Source of the DNA: Astropecten irregularis
Lineage: Eukaryota > Echinodermata > Asteroidea > Paxillosida > Astropectinidae
Assembly (NCBI GenBank): GCA_963971285.1
Contig: OZ020258.1
Coordinates: 15,207,390-15,271,389 of the forward strand
Direction of reading: 5' to 3'
Length of the DNA: 64,000 bases
Position numbers and translations under genes: made by a program. The notes under the pieces are model-generated. The model made no database searches. It was not told where the DNA came from and saw only the letters and a program-made list of their open reading frames with translations. The stretch's first letter is position 1. Every line of letters starts with the position of its first letter. Shown here in pieces: positions 44,931 through 53,661 of this stretch.

Positions 44931-45019
44931 GTGAGTATTCAGAATATTTAACAAAATTTACTGAAGTCATCTGTGGAGATATGTTTATTGTGTGTAAGGA
45001 TTAGGGATGGTCTTTACAT

Positions 45020-45200
45020 CCACAGAGCTTACATGGGATTTGAACCAGCAACTGTTATTCCGGAGTTTGCTAGTTCGAATCCCGTTCATTCAATTTTTCT
45101 ATGTTCACTTTACAACTGACTTTCCTGTGTGGTTATTTGATGAAAATTGATTCAAAAGCTACATATGCTCTTTGAGCTAGTGATCCCCTATGTACTGTTT
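45020..45200 (+). mobile_element. tRNA-derived SINE (copy e), partial
   Basis: GGAGTTTGCTAGTTCGAATCCC (B box, with GTTCGAATC intact), then the family tail ATGTTCACTTTACAACTGAC and TGTGGTTATTTGATG. The A box is not readable. Confidence 0.6.
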
Positions 45201-45239
45201 CTCAGGTTCCAGTATTTCTAATGTTGGATGTGTCTTAAA

Positions 45240-45465
45240 TGATCCTTGGCATATAGCAGTATGTGAGTGGTTTCATAGCTTCTGACTGCCAAATGAACAA
45301 GGATGATTGACTATTAGGCACACCACCAACATAGGGCTGGTTACGCTGGTTCTGTATTCCGGAGGTTGCTGGTTCAAATCCTACTCCAGTAAAAATGTCT
45401 TTGTTCACTTTCAAATGACTTTAAAATCAGTCAGTTTCCCCTGTGGTTATTTGATGATTTCATTT
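45240..45465 (+). mobile_element. tRNA-derived SINE (copy f)
   Basis: It has the family head (GGTTTCATAGCTTCTGACTG), GACTATTAGGCACACCACCA, a degraded A box (GGGCTGGTTACGCTGG), a B box (GCTGGTTCAAATCC) and the tail (TGTTCACTTTCAAATGACTT, TCAGTTTCCCCTGTGGTTAT). This is the most complete plus-strand copy. Confidence 0.75.
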
Positions 45466-45574
45466 TTTTTGTTTATTACATTTGCCGCAGATTTGTCTGT
45501 TTTGGGTAGATTATTGTATTATGATGAATTACATTTTTTAATTTTTTTTTTTAATAAAGGAAATTATTTGTAAT

Positions 45575-45790
45575 TATTAAAAAAAAAGGTCTGTGGAGGC
45601 ACCATTTATAAACTCTTTTATAAATGTGTGGTTTGAAAAGAAAACGGTGAGAGGTTAGATCTGGACATTCCTGCCAGTGTACTCTGGCCGTCCTCTGCAG
45701 GAGAGTGTCAAGATCTAATCTCTCACCGGTTCTTTTCAGGACCACACATTTGAGTTATACATGGTGTCTCCGCAAACCTTTTTTTATTAC
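45575..45790. mobile_element. Foldback MITE in the host intron
   Basis: A 215-base palindrome. AAAAAAAGGTCTGTGGAGGC, AAATGTGTGGTTTGAAAAG and GGTGAGAGGTTAGATCT on the left pair with AGATCTAATCTCTCACC, CTTTTCAGGACCACACATTT and GTCTCCGCAAACCTTTTTTT on the right. Arms are about 90 bases with mismatches and the loop about 35 bases. Transcribed as intron it could fold into a long hairpin. Confidence 0.8.
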
Positions 45791-45922
45791 GTGACTTCCA
45801 CCATGCAAAGTTTCAAATCCTACTTTAATATATGTAATTAAATACGTAAAAATGATTCGCCAATTCCTTTTGGTAACATATCTTACATTATTAAACATTT
45901 GATTTGTTTGTTCATTTTATAG

Positions 45923-46060
45923 ATGGAACATTGCCAGGCTGTGTTGATTTATGTGCTTTGAAAGAACCTTGTGTAAATGGTCGATGTGTTAACACTTATG
46001 ACACTACATACTGTGACTGTTTTGGCTCTGGTTATCATGGAAGTGCTTGTGAAATACGAG
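45923..46060 (+). CDS. Host gene exon B: EGF-like domain
   Basis: A 138-base exon (46 codons spread over phase 1-1) between TTTTATAG and GTAGGT. It reads GTLPGCVDLCALKEPC then VNGRCVNTYDTTYCDC and FGSGYHGSACEIR. Six cysteines in the order C-x3-C-x5-C-x4-C-x8-C-x-C, with a further C at the end (GSACE), fit an EGF-like module. A single-exon EGF domain with symmetrical phase-1 ends is common in animal extracellular proteins. Confidence 0.85.
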
Positions 46061-46534
46061 GTAGGTCATTCAAAGCATGATGCAATGTTTACATTGCTAT
46101 TCGTAATGAAGTTTTATTATACTCAGACAACAAAGTGGGGACTGACACCATTCTTGAATTTATGCCACAGCTTGAAACTGCATTTATTATGCACTTATTA
46201 AAAATGCAAAAGAAAAAACATATGAACAGAAAGTTATGTACATTAATTACACATTTTTCAAATTTCCTAGAATGAAATGGCAAGGAGCCGGATACCGAAC
46301 ACAGGGCAAACCGGCTATACAGACAAACAGGACATAACATTTAATTAATGGACTACCACACCATGTCCATTAAAACAGATTTATGAACGCCATCGTCCAT
46401 ACCCACTTGTGGCCACACCAAATAGGACTACCAGTCCTTACCAACCAAATTCACCTCACATGGCCGTGTCAACAGCCGGACCTCCACAAACAACACAAGT
46501 AACACACCTTGCCTTCCTATCACCTTATAAAAGA

Positions 46535-46870
46535 TTAGCCCCAACGAAACCGAAGGGCACCAAAATAGTTTAAATAAGGCCTACACACAAAATGATTCCC
46601 CAAGTTGGAAAACGAGGGGTGCAATTGGCCCCAACGAAACCGAAGGGCACCAAAAAGTTTAAGTAAGTCCTACACACAAAATGATTTCCCAAGTTGGAAA
46701 ACGAGGGGTGCAATTGGCCCCAACGACACCGAAGGGCACCATAATTAATTCATTACAATTGTAAAAGTATTGGGGAAGATTATCCTCTTTTACAAAACAT
46801 TGAAAATTCCCCAAGTTGGAAAACTAAGGGGACATGTTACATAGCCCGACCGGAACCGAAGGGCACTATT
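46535..46870 (-). repeat. Tandem repeats (about 90 bases) at the Ngaro 3' side
   Basis: CCCCAACGAAACCGAAGGGC recurs at 46539, 46629 and (with one change) 46718, with a diverged fourth copy near 46844. CCAAGTTGGAAAACGAGGGG lies between them. They may be part of the direct-repeat system used for Ngaro circularisation; that role is inference. Confidence 0.85.
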
Positions 46871-47022
46871 GTCAAATAAAATACAAATCCCATGCTCTTA
46901 CTAATGGAGGCCACCTATAAAATATAAGTACCTTAGGAATTTTCCTGCGATTTTCTGTCCAATAATGCCAAACGTGCAAAGCGCGCCCCAAGAAAATAGA
47001 CAGGAAGCTCAACCAATCCAAC

Positions 47023-47619
47023 TTATACCCCAATGCTATTGATACAAGTGGTCAAATTGTTACGAAATGCAACATTGCCAGAATTTGATAAGTGAACACC
47101 ATCAAAACAATACATGGAAAAATCGGACCAAACAAACTGTGGATGTCGCAAAACTAGGCAGCCCACCCTCAAGGAGCATGTGCGGATCCATCTGTTCATT
47201 TTTCGCCGCTGCTGCTCCATGCTCTTTTGTGAGTGGGCCCCAAAATAAAAAACCCTAGGTAAAATTTCGGACCAAACAATTTTGGTATTCGGAAAATACA
47301 AGCTAACCTCTTTCATGAAAATTGCAATGCTCTGCCGTATTGAAAATACATCTAATGTAATTAAGTCATTTGTCCCCAAGTGGACAATTATGACTAGTGG
47401 AGGGGGTGTATGCTCGGGCACAGATGAAAGTAAAGGCCACAGATCTTTCAACCTGGCCCCACTAATACCCAACCAGAGGACCGGAAGGCTGGTCGCCAAA
47501 GGGCGCTGAGCCCAACGAACAAGTGAATCCCCTACAATCCAAACACCACCTGTACAATTACAATAAGATAAAAGAAGTGCGTACATTATTACCCCATGCT
47601 TATGCCTGGTAGAGTACAC
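47023..47619 (-). CDS. SGNH-hydrolase-like protein of the Ngaro element
   Basis: An intact 198-codon frame that overlaps the end of the recombinase gene by about 30 bases in another frame. The family motifs are all present: block I GGVWIVGDSLVRWA (Ser nucleophile in GDS), block II LGISGARLKDLW (Gly), block III IVHLGTNDLITL (Asn), and block V CFDGVHLSNSGN (Asp-x-x-His). The family is esterase/lipase-like (GDSL, PAF-acetylhydrolase fold). Its role in Ngaro biology is unknown; CR1/L3-type non-LTR elements also carry such domains. Start choice: the first Met (47619) is followed by a short segment before block I; a later Met is also possible. Confidence 0.85.
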   Translation of the reverse strand: MYSTRHKHGVIMYALLLSYCNCTGGVWIVGDSLVRWAQRPLATSLPVLWLGISGARLKDLWPLLSSVPEHTPPPLVIIVHLGTNDLITLDVFSIRQSIAIFMKEVSLYFPNTKIVWSEILPRVFYFGAHSQKSMEQQRRKMNRWIRTCSLRVGCLVLRHPQFVWSDFSMYCFDGVHLSNSGNVAFRNNLTTCINSIGV

Positions 47620-48284
47620 AATGCCTCGGGACGAATGTATGCAAGAACAGCATCAGAACGCCAACGCCCCATTTTTTGAATTTTCTCAAGTGAAACACCT
47701 AAGCTATGAGCAAGAGTTGCTGCCCCAATCCGAAATGAATGTGCCCGAATTTGGAGTTCACCGAGCCCACAAAAAACAAGGGCCTTTTTAAGCACTGCAT
47801 TAAACTGGTAACGTGTCAAAGGTGCGCCACCAAAATGACAAAATAGAGGACCAGGGCATTGTGGACGAACCTGTACGAAGCTATGCAAAGCATAAACAGG
47901 ACAAATAAAATTATCTTCTGTCTGCACGAGCTTAATTACAATGGGTCTTCCTGATTGATTGGTTTTACAGGTCCGAAAAGAAACCGACACTGATGAGCAC
48001 TGAAGCTCAGGAGAACTAAAAGTGATATCTGACCTCAATAATAAGGAATCCTGAATGCGGTTCTGTGAATCTGCAGTAAATTCTCCCACTCTCATGAACC
48101 CAAAAAATGCACACAACATAGCGGCTTTAAATAACAACTCCTCATAACGAGAATCACAGATATGTGGCAACGCTGACAAAATATTGCTTAAAATTGGCAT
48201 TGTAATTGGACACCGAGTATCACCTTGCCTCCGATCACGGCAACAGCCCTCCAAAAGCTTAGATACTATGAAATCCTTAGTAGG
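47589..48284 (-). CDS. Ngaro tyrosine recombinase, catalytic part
   Basis: It starts just after the target duplication of the inserted element and runs to the stop at 47589. It contains SDPTKDFIVSKLLEGCCRD, the first catalytic Arg in FGFMRVGEFTAD, YQFNAVLKKALVFCGLGEL, the H-x-x-R box HSFRIGAATLA, and MGRWRSDAVLAYIRP with the nucleophile Tyr. It is the continuation of 50083-50437 across a 1.8 kb insertion, so the recombinase is not functional in this copy. The frame extends artificially into the inserted element's terminal repeat, up to 48419. Confidence 0.88.
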   Translation of the reverse strand, partial: PTKDFIVSKLLEGCCRDRRQGDTRCPITMPILSNILSALPHICDSRYEELLFKAAMLCAFFGFMRVGEFTADSQNRIQDSLLLRSDITFSSPELQCSSVSVSFRTCKTNQSGRPIVIKLVQTEDNFICPVYALHSFVQVRPQCPGPLFCHFGGAPLTRYQFNAVLKKALVFCGLGELQIRAHSFRIGAATLAHSLGVSLEKIQKMGRWRSDAVLAYIRPEALCTLPGISMG

Positions 48285-48293
48285 ATCCGAATG
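48285..48293. other. 9-bp target site duplication, left
   Basis: ATCCGAATG here and at 50083-50091 flank the Mutator-like insertion exactly. Confidence 0.9.
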
Positions 48294-50082
48294 GGGTTGT
48301 TCTAAAACCCCCTCGACCCCCACGACCCCCTCGACCCACGCTACCAATGCTACAGTACCATTTTGCAATGCCATGCATATCTCATGGCCGACCGGAGCCT
48401 GAATAAGATTATATCCCAACTGGAACCTACGTTACCGCCCGACTTCGATTATATGGCCAACTCAATTAATAGCGTGAATTCAGCGTTCAATCGGTACCGG
48501 TTTCAATATATACGGCTCAAGTCTGGAAAGTATATTTCCTCGCGATTTCGCTACGTGGTATAGTTGGAAAGAGGAGAATATAAGTTTTCTTTCAGTGACG
48601 CCAAGCAGCGGCGTAGCTAGGATTTTCTCAGCAGGGGGGCACAGGGGGGGCCTTGTAATTTTTTTTGGGGGGCACCCGGAATTTTTTAAAAACTGGAGAT
48701 TTGCAAAATATGAGAAATGCGGGGGGGGGGGGGGGGGGGGGGGGGGATCCAGCGGGCGTTGGGCAACATTTTCTTCAAGCAAAAAAAACAACAAAAAAGC
48801 AGAAAGACTCTAAAAGAGCTGAAAACGAGGGGGAAGACAAAATTAGCTAGCTTTGATCGCCCCGAAACGCATCTGTCGCTATTGAATTGGCGTATTTTAT
48901 TTCCACGCTCCCTGGAAAATCATGGATAAGCGCAAAGGCCTTGAGGCCGGGGTCCAGGGCCCGCTTAAGGGCCCTGGAAGCTCAGGGGTTCTAGATATTC
49001 TTTGGTGCAATCCGAGCCTTATTTTGGAAGCAATTGCTCCGATAAATTTATTCATTTATTTATATTATTACTTCATTATTTCTTTTTAATCCAACACTCT
49101 TGAGCGGGAGAAATTCAATCTGGGGAGCAGACTAACTAGCCAAACCAGACAAAATGGCAGATGGGCTGTTTTGAAGTTGGCAACCGTAAGCGCGTAAGAA
49201 AATTGCATTTTTACACTGAAATGTTGCACAGATTTCTTCACTGTAGGGTTTTAAGGTTTTAAGTAAAAAATATCATTTTGGAACAGTAAAAGCTGTTAAG
49301 TTGTTTTTATTTCCTTTATAGCTATCATACCCTACAGATAATGCTTATTTTTTTTCTATATATACCCACGATTTTTTGTGGGGGGGCACCTGGGGGGGCA
49401 CGCCGAATTTGTGGGGGGGCACGTGCCCCCCCAGGCCCCCCCGTAGCTACGCCCCTGACGCCAAGATGAACCAAATCGGACGATGTTTCGAGCGCTGATG
49501 TGCTGTCCAAAAAACAAACAAAAAAAACCCTCCAATTTGTCTTCCGCCATTCCGGCGATGCGCACTGAACAGAGTGATTTTCGGCGCAAGCTACATACTT
49601 CAACCAGTGTCCATGCTTCAATTTACGATATCTTAAAAAGTGAACATTGTATCCTTTTCAAATTTGTTGATATCAAAGAAAATATACTTCTAAGTTTATT
49701 TCGAGAAACAAAAATACATTATAATGCATTTTTAGCAATGAAAATAATTCTTGAAAACAACTCATCGTGCCGCGCCTCTCCATTTTTCTCATGTTTACAC
49801 AGTGCAAGCGCGGCTTCGTCCTCTGTTTCCTTCCTCTATGCTCTATGGTCCTCCTTCCCATACCATGAGAGTGATACATTGAAGTCGAGTCTTCGGCGGG
49901 GAGATCGCGTCGCTGCCGCTTGGGATCGCATGCTCGATCATCCGCATTCTAAATTGGGGACTTATTATTACTCGGCCATAAAGCGATGTTCCGATGAATT
50001 CGGATTTGGGACACGTTTCGATTATGGGGTGGAGGTCGAGGGGTCGTGGGTCGTGGGGGTCGAGGGGGTTTTAGAACAACCC
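48294..50082. mobile_element. Mutator-like element inside the Ngaro recombinase gene
   Basis: A 1789-base insertion with identical ends for about 34 bases: GGGTTGTTCTAAAACCCCCT then CGACCCCCACGACC, mirrored by ...GGGTTTTAGAACAACCC. Beyond that both ends carry further CGACCCC/CCCTCG repeats. The exact 9-bp duplication ATCCGAATG flanks it. A 9-bp duplication and GGG termini fit Mutator-like elements, but no transposase is present, so the class rests on duplication length. It is interrupted at 48606-49457 by a hAT-like element. The + frame at 49483-50181 (232 codons) crosses the element boundary and has no recognisable content. Confidence 0.85.
48606..49457. mobile_element. hAT-like element nested in the Mutator-like element
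   Basis: The ends are CAGCGGCGTAGCTAGG and TAGCTACGCCCCTG, a 14-bp TIR with one mismatch (CAGGGGCGTAGCTA consensus). ACGCCAAG occurs at 48598-48605 and 49458-49465, an exact 8-bp target duplication, as in hAT elements. Subterminal GGGGGGCAC blocks occur on both sides, with a 26-base G run near 48721-48746. Noncoding. Confidence 0.9.
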
Positions 50083-50437
50083 ATCCGAATGCCCATGAAG
50101 CTAAATGATAGAATCCCACTCCAGCCACATATGTGGCAATGGACGATGGTGCTGAACCCCGGAGAGAGAGCCAAGCAATGAATTCCCTAATGACTTGGGA
50201 TGGAACAGGCCATGGTGTATAACCTAACTGCTCGTTGTTAAATTCAGAAAACACATTCCACCCCGTGGAGTAAGTTTTATAGGAATTCCTGGCCAACGCA
50301 ACTGACAGCAAGCGAGAGATCTCACATGCTACCAGAGAGTCGGCAGCCGTGGAATCGGTGTCATCACCTGATCGGCATGAGGGGCGGCCTCCCAAAATCG
50401 TTTCATCTGAAAGCGGGACAAAAAATCGGCCAAGCAA
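50083..50437 (-). CDS. Ngaro tyrosine recombinase, N-terminal part
   Basis: The frame from about 50437 gives a core-binding (SAM-like) domain: LLSVALARNSYKTYSTGWNV, PSQVIREFIAWLSLRG and SSIATYVAGVGFYHLA. It runs to the target duplication at 50083-50091 and then into the inserted element, where it ends. It overlaps the end of the RNase H frame by about 100 bases. The catalytic half lies at 47589-48284. Confidence 0.8.
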
Positions 50438-50841
50438 TTATCAACCCCTGGGACATGTACCGCCTTAAAGACAATGTTAAATTTGAGGCAGTGCAATACA
50501 AACAAACGCACTAAATGCATAATTCTCTCACACTGGGAAGATTGTCCGTTAACGATGTGAACAATCGCCAAGTTATCAGAGCGGAACTTAACCCTGCGAT
50601 TGGCAAGCACTGGACCCCAGCACAATACAGCCACAAGCAAGGAAAAAAATTCCAGGAATGCAATGGAAGGAGGATGTTCAAGTATACATGATGGCCACCG
50701 ACCTTGCACCCATTTGCCCTGAAAGTATGCCCCATAACCTATTGAAGCCGCTGCATCAGTAAACAACTTGACTGAATCCTCCCATGCCCTGTCCAAAAAG
50801 GGAGATACTCCATTAAAATTTTTGTCAGAAAATCTAGCCAC
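50329..50841 (-). CDS. Ngaro RNase H
   Basis: RNase H residues in order: SVKLFTDAAASIGYGAYF (Asp), LEFFSLLVAVLCWG (Glu), VKFRSDNLAIVHIVNG (Asp) and VHVPGVDNCLADFLSRF (the ADxLSR block). The RT frame ends about 100 bases into this region in another frame, near 50820, so RT and RNase H are separated by a frameshift in this copy. Confidence 0.85.
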   Translation of the reverse strand: MARFSDKNFNGVSPFLDRAWEDSVKLFTDAAASIGYGAYFQGKWVQGRWPSCILEHPPSIAFLEFFSLLVAVLCWGPVLANRRVKFRSDNLAIVHIVNGQSSQCERIMHLVRLFVLHCLKFNIVFKAVHVPGVDNCLADFLSRFQMKRFWEAAPHADQVMTPIPRLPTLW

Positions 50842-51998
50842 ACAATTAAGTCAAGTCTAGCCCCTACAGACAAGCGCACTCGATGATGCGGTTTAGTAAG
50901 ACCCTGAGTGAGGGCAATCAATCGGCGTAAAAAGGCTCGCCCAGAAGCTATTGCTTTACAAACGAAATTCAATGATCCCACAAGTGACTGGACCTCAACC
51001 AATGTAATCTTCCGTTTACTTAGCACAGCATGGATTTTGTCACAAAGAGCCTGAACTTTTACAGCGGGTACTTTAACCTGCCAAGATACTGTGTCAATTT
51101 CTAACCCCAAATAGGTGATTGACTGAACCGGCCCAACGGTTTTCTCTTGGCCCAGTTCTTTGCATAAATCTGCAAATGCAGACAAGGTTTTTCCACATGA
51201 CTGACAAGAGGCCCCCACAAATAAAAAATCATCCAAATAATGTGTTACAAATGGTGAATTGGTCACATGTTTAACCTGATGTTCTAAGAACGTGCTAAAC
51301 AATTCAAACAATGAACAGGAAATAGAACAGCCCATGGGTAAACATTTATCATAATACATGTAATACATGCCTTCAAATGTGAAACCTAACAACTCATAAT
51401 CCGTAGGGTGAACAGACAGCAGTCTGAAAGCTGATTTGATATCTGATTTTGCTAACCAAACCCCCTCGCCTGCCTTCATAACAAGATCCACTGCATTGTC
51501 AAACGAAGCATAATGTACTACGCACTTATCACGCTCAATGAAATCATTTACCGAGCAGCCCGCAGGATAAGATAAGTGATGAATGAGACGAAATGTCCCC
51601 GGTTCTTGCTTGGGGACAAGACCAATAGGGGAACACTGCAATTGAACTAAGGGGCGAGCAGCAAATGGACCGGCTATGCGGCCTAAATTTATTTCCTTGG
51701 CCAGCTTTTCGCGCACCACATGTGGGAGTTGTGCAGCCGACTGTAAACAACCTGAATCCCTATTCACCCGCGGACCTGAATAACCAATACGAAAACCGTA
51801 ACTGAAACCTTCCAATAAAATCGAAGCCGCTTGTCTATTTGGATAACCTTCCAACCAGTCTTGCAACACAATTAACTTAATTGGTGTTGGAGGAACGAAA
51901 ATTACCAGGCTTACCCTGATTAAAATCCTTTGCACCAGAGGTTGCAGCAACAGCGCCGGCCGTTCCCACACGCGACAGCAGCTGACGCTGGCCGCCAT
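50739..51998 (-). CDS. Ngaro reverse transcriptase
   Basis: A 419-codon frame. Blocks: FSYGFRIGYSGPRV; LVQLQCSPIGLVPKQ; FRLIHHLSYPAGCSVNDFI (the LSYP-type motif of Ngaro RTs); VWLAKSDIKSAFRLLSVHP (first catalytic Asp); CLPMGCSISCSLFELFSTF; THYLDDFLFVG (Y-x-D-D); TYLGLEIDTVSWQVKVP; and a thumb ending LVGSLNFVCKAIASGRAFL. The first ~50 codons overlap the end of Gag in a different frame and the true start may be downstream. The C-terminal ~35 codons are out of frame relative to RNase H. Confidence 0.88.
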   Translation of the reverse strand: MAASVSCCRVWERPALLLQPLVQRILIRVSLVIFVPPTPIKLIVLQDWLEGYPNRQAASILLEGFSYGFRIGYSGPRVNRDSGCLQSAAQLPHVVREKLAKEINLGRIAGPFAARPLVQLQCSPIGLVPKQEPGTFRLIHHLSYPAGCSVNDFIERDKCVVHYASFDNAVDLVMKAGEGVWLAKSDIKSAFRLLSVHPTDYELLGFTFEGMYYMYYDKCLPMGCSISCSLFELFSTFLEHQVKHVTNSPFVTHYLDDFLFVGASCQSCGKTLSAFADLCKELGQEKTVGPVQSITYLGLEIDTVSWQVKVPAVKVQALCDKIHAVLSKRKITLVEVQSLVGSLNFVCKAIASGRAFLRRLIALTQGLTKPHHRVRLSVGARLDLIVWLDFLTKILMEYLPFWTGHGRIQSSCLLMQRLQ

Positions 51999-52749
51999 GT
52001 TGGGGAACTGGTGCCCGCCTTGCCGTTGCCTCGTAATTACACCTGCTTGCGCCTATATGTGGGCGGTCACCAGTGAAATTCGAGGCAGGCCTGTTGCCAT
52101 GGTTGCCAGAGCGGCATACGAGTGCATTGTGCCCAAAGCGGTTACAAGTGCTGCACTTGTGTGCAAATTTGCAATTAGTGTACCGGCAACCGCCAGACCT
52201 GTTGAATGCATAACACAAACCCACCCCAGCACGAGATGTGCGACCGAATGCAGATAAACTTGGGCGTGAAGTCGGATAACTAATATTATTATTATAACCA
52301 CCGGGCTGATTAATTGAGGCAGCCGCTGCTACAGTAACCCACAATTCGATATCCATTTCCCCCCAACTGCTAGCCGGGTCAGCGGCACGACGGAGCCTAA
52401 ACTGCTCGTCGTACGCCCGCCAACCAAAGCCCGGAAATTGCACAGAGGCCAAACGGATTGTTTCGGCATATTTAAGCAGCTCTGCAGCCCTAGTGGAATG
52501 TTTTTCCAGGAAGATAGACATGAAAACATGAAAGGCTGAAAGCCATTTATCAAGGCTATCAATTTTCTTTCTTGCCGGCACTGCGGGCCGTAAAACCATA
52601 TTACCTTCGTCATTGACGGTAAAAACCATCTCATTATTCTGTTGGTGGCTGTGCGCCAGTAGCTGTATCGAGTTGTCGCTCAGCAAGTGAGCGAAATCGA
52701 CGAAAATCGCCATCCCAAATGTTTTGTTTGATTGTCGCTGGAATGGCAA
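51877..52749 (-). CDS. Ngaro Gag, main part with zinc-finger-like cysteines
   Basis: A 290-codon frame. The middle has the Gag-like segment RKKIDSLDKWLSAFHVFMSI, FGWRAYDEQFRLRRA and WGEMDIELWVTV. The C-terminal part has a CCCH-type finger (CYAFNRSGGCRYTNCKFAHK) followed by a CCHC-like knuckle (CSTCNRFGHNALVC), which would bind the element RNA. The N-terminal part is probably in the frame 52680-53306, so a shift near 52700 splits Gag. It ends just after the start of the RT frame. Confidence 0.8.
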   Translation of the reverse strand: MPFQRQSNKTFGMAIFVDFAHLLSDNSIQLLAHSHQQNNEMVFTVNDEGNMVLRPAVPARKKIDSLDKWLSAFHVFMSIFLEKHSTRAAELLKYAETIRLASVQFPGFGWRAYDEQFRLRRAADPASSWGEMDIELWVTVAAAASINQPGGYNNNISYPTSRPSLSAFGRTSRAGVGLCYAFNRSGGCRYTNCKFAHKCSTCNRFGHNALVCRSGNHGNRPASNFTGDRPHIGASRCNYEATARRAPVPQHGGQRQLLSRVGTAGAVAATSGAKDFNQGKPGNFRSSNTN

Positions 52750-53306
52750 ACCCTAGGCCTACTTGTCACGGAATCATGAGTGGTGACGCCCAGCTGACCT
52801 AAGCCTAAAGTAACAACAGGCTGACCTACGGCCGCCGCAAAATTAACTCCCCCATCATGCCCACCCGAATGAACCGTGTCAGTTACAGTGGTTAAAGCAA
52901 GGCCTGACTCACCCCCTGCAGCTGTATTTGTTGGTCCGGTGGAGGAGCTTGACGATGCCGTCGCTGTCGCAGCCGGCACCGAAGCCGAAAGCGAAGTAGG
53001 CCTAACGTTAGGCCTAGCCACTCGAGTTCCAGCAGATGCCATCACGGATGTGGAGGTGCTGGTAGTGGGGGGAGCCTCAGCGGAAGTTACCACACTGGCG
53101 ACTCTCGTTCTCTTGTGGGGGCGGTGGCCGCAAACTGTCAGCCAAACGCGCCGGTGCGCGTGTTGCTCGCTTGGCCCGCAACATATTGGGAAGAAAAGAA
53201 AGTTCAGTTGGTGAAGAGACAAAAGTTCAGAAGATGACGAGAAGATAAAGAGTTCGGAAGACAAGACCAAAGTTCGCAGATGACGAGTGAAGTGTTCGCA
53301 GGACAA
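52680..53306 (-). pseudogene. Ngaro Gag N-terminal region (shifted frame)
   Basis: A frame rich in Ala, Ser, Thr and Val (SAEAPPTTSTSTSVM, TATASSSSSTGPTN), followed by FAAAVGQPVVTLGLGQL. It leads into the Gag frame with a change of reading frame around 52700-52750. The first ~60 codons (FIFSSSSELLSLHQL) may be leader rather than protein. Function is unknown beyond its position. Confidence 0.5.
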
Positions 53307-53661
53307 AAGTTCGAAGAAGACAAGAGTTCAAAGATGAAGCGGAGATGAAATCAATTGAAAGTTCGCGAAAGAAGATCCCAGTTCCATGAAGTGAAAACGT
53401 TCCAGTGATCCGTGTAGAGGCAGAACAGACTAGAAAGTAGAAGAAGACATCAGGAAGGAAGGCGACAGCTCCAACACCACTGCAGACTCCCGTGTGCACA
53501 AAGAAAGACGACTGAAACGACTGTACACCAAGGCAACTGCGACGACAAAAGAAACAGGTGTGTCGAACGTGTAACATTATGCGTACTCCACACAGACGAA
53601 GCCAGGTAGCAAGAAAAACTGGCAGGGAAACTTCAATGGGCGTCGGCAATCTCAACGACAA
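53307..53661 (-). other. Ngaro leader region
   Basis: A purine-rich stretch (GAAGACAAGAGTTCAAAGAT and similar) with several AAGTTCGC/AAGTTCAG repeats about 25-45 bases apart. It is upstream of Gag on the minus strand, so it is probably the 5' leader. No terminal repeat could be defined. Confidence 0.45.

Larger units (their letters stand above)
44931..45922 (+). other. Host gene intron carrying two SINEs and a foldback element
   Basis: It starts GTGAGT and ends TTTTATAG. It contains SINE copies e and f and the foldback at 45575-45790. Confidence 0.75.
46370..53660 (-). mobile_element. Ngaro-type tyrosine-recombinase retroelement
   Basis: Minus strand, in order: Gag (53306-51877, two frames), RT (51998-50739), RNase H (50841-50329), tyrosine recombinase (50437-50083 and 48284-47589, interrupted), SGNH hydrolase (47619-47023), then about 90-base tandem repeats (46530-46870). 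This order, a recombinase instead of an integrase, and the hydrolase after it are known for Ngaro elements of marine animals. The outer boundaries are estimates because the split direct repeats could not be fixed. Without its two nested insertions (1789 bases) it would be about 5.5 kb. Confidence 0.88.

Noticed and set aside
48480..48929. Gly- or Pro-rich open frames
   Set aside because: They cross a long G run and the ends of a hAT-like element; there is no protein signature.
49483..50181. 232-codon + strand open frame as a transposase
   Set aside because: It crosses the Mutator-like element's right boundary into Ngaro sequence and has no recognisable domain.
53307..53661. Purine-rich repeats as a coding region
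   Set aside because: The frames are low complexity and lie in the expected leader of the Ngaro element.
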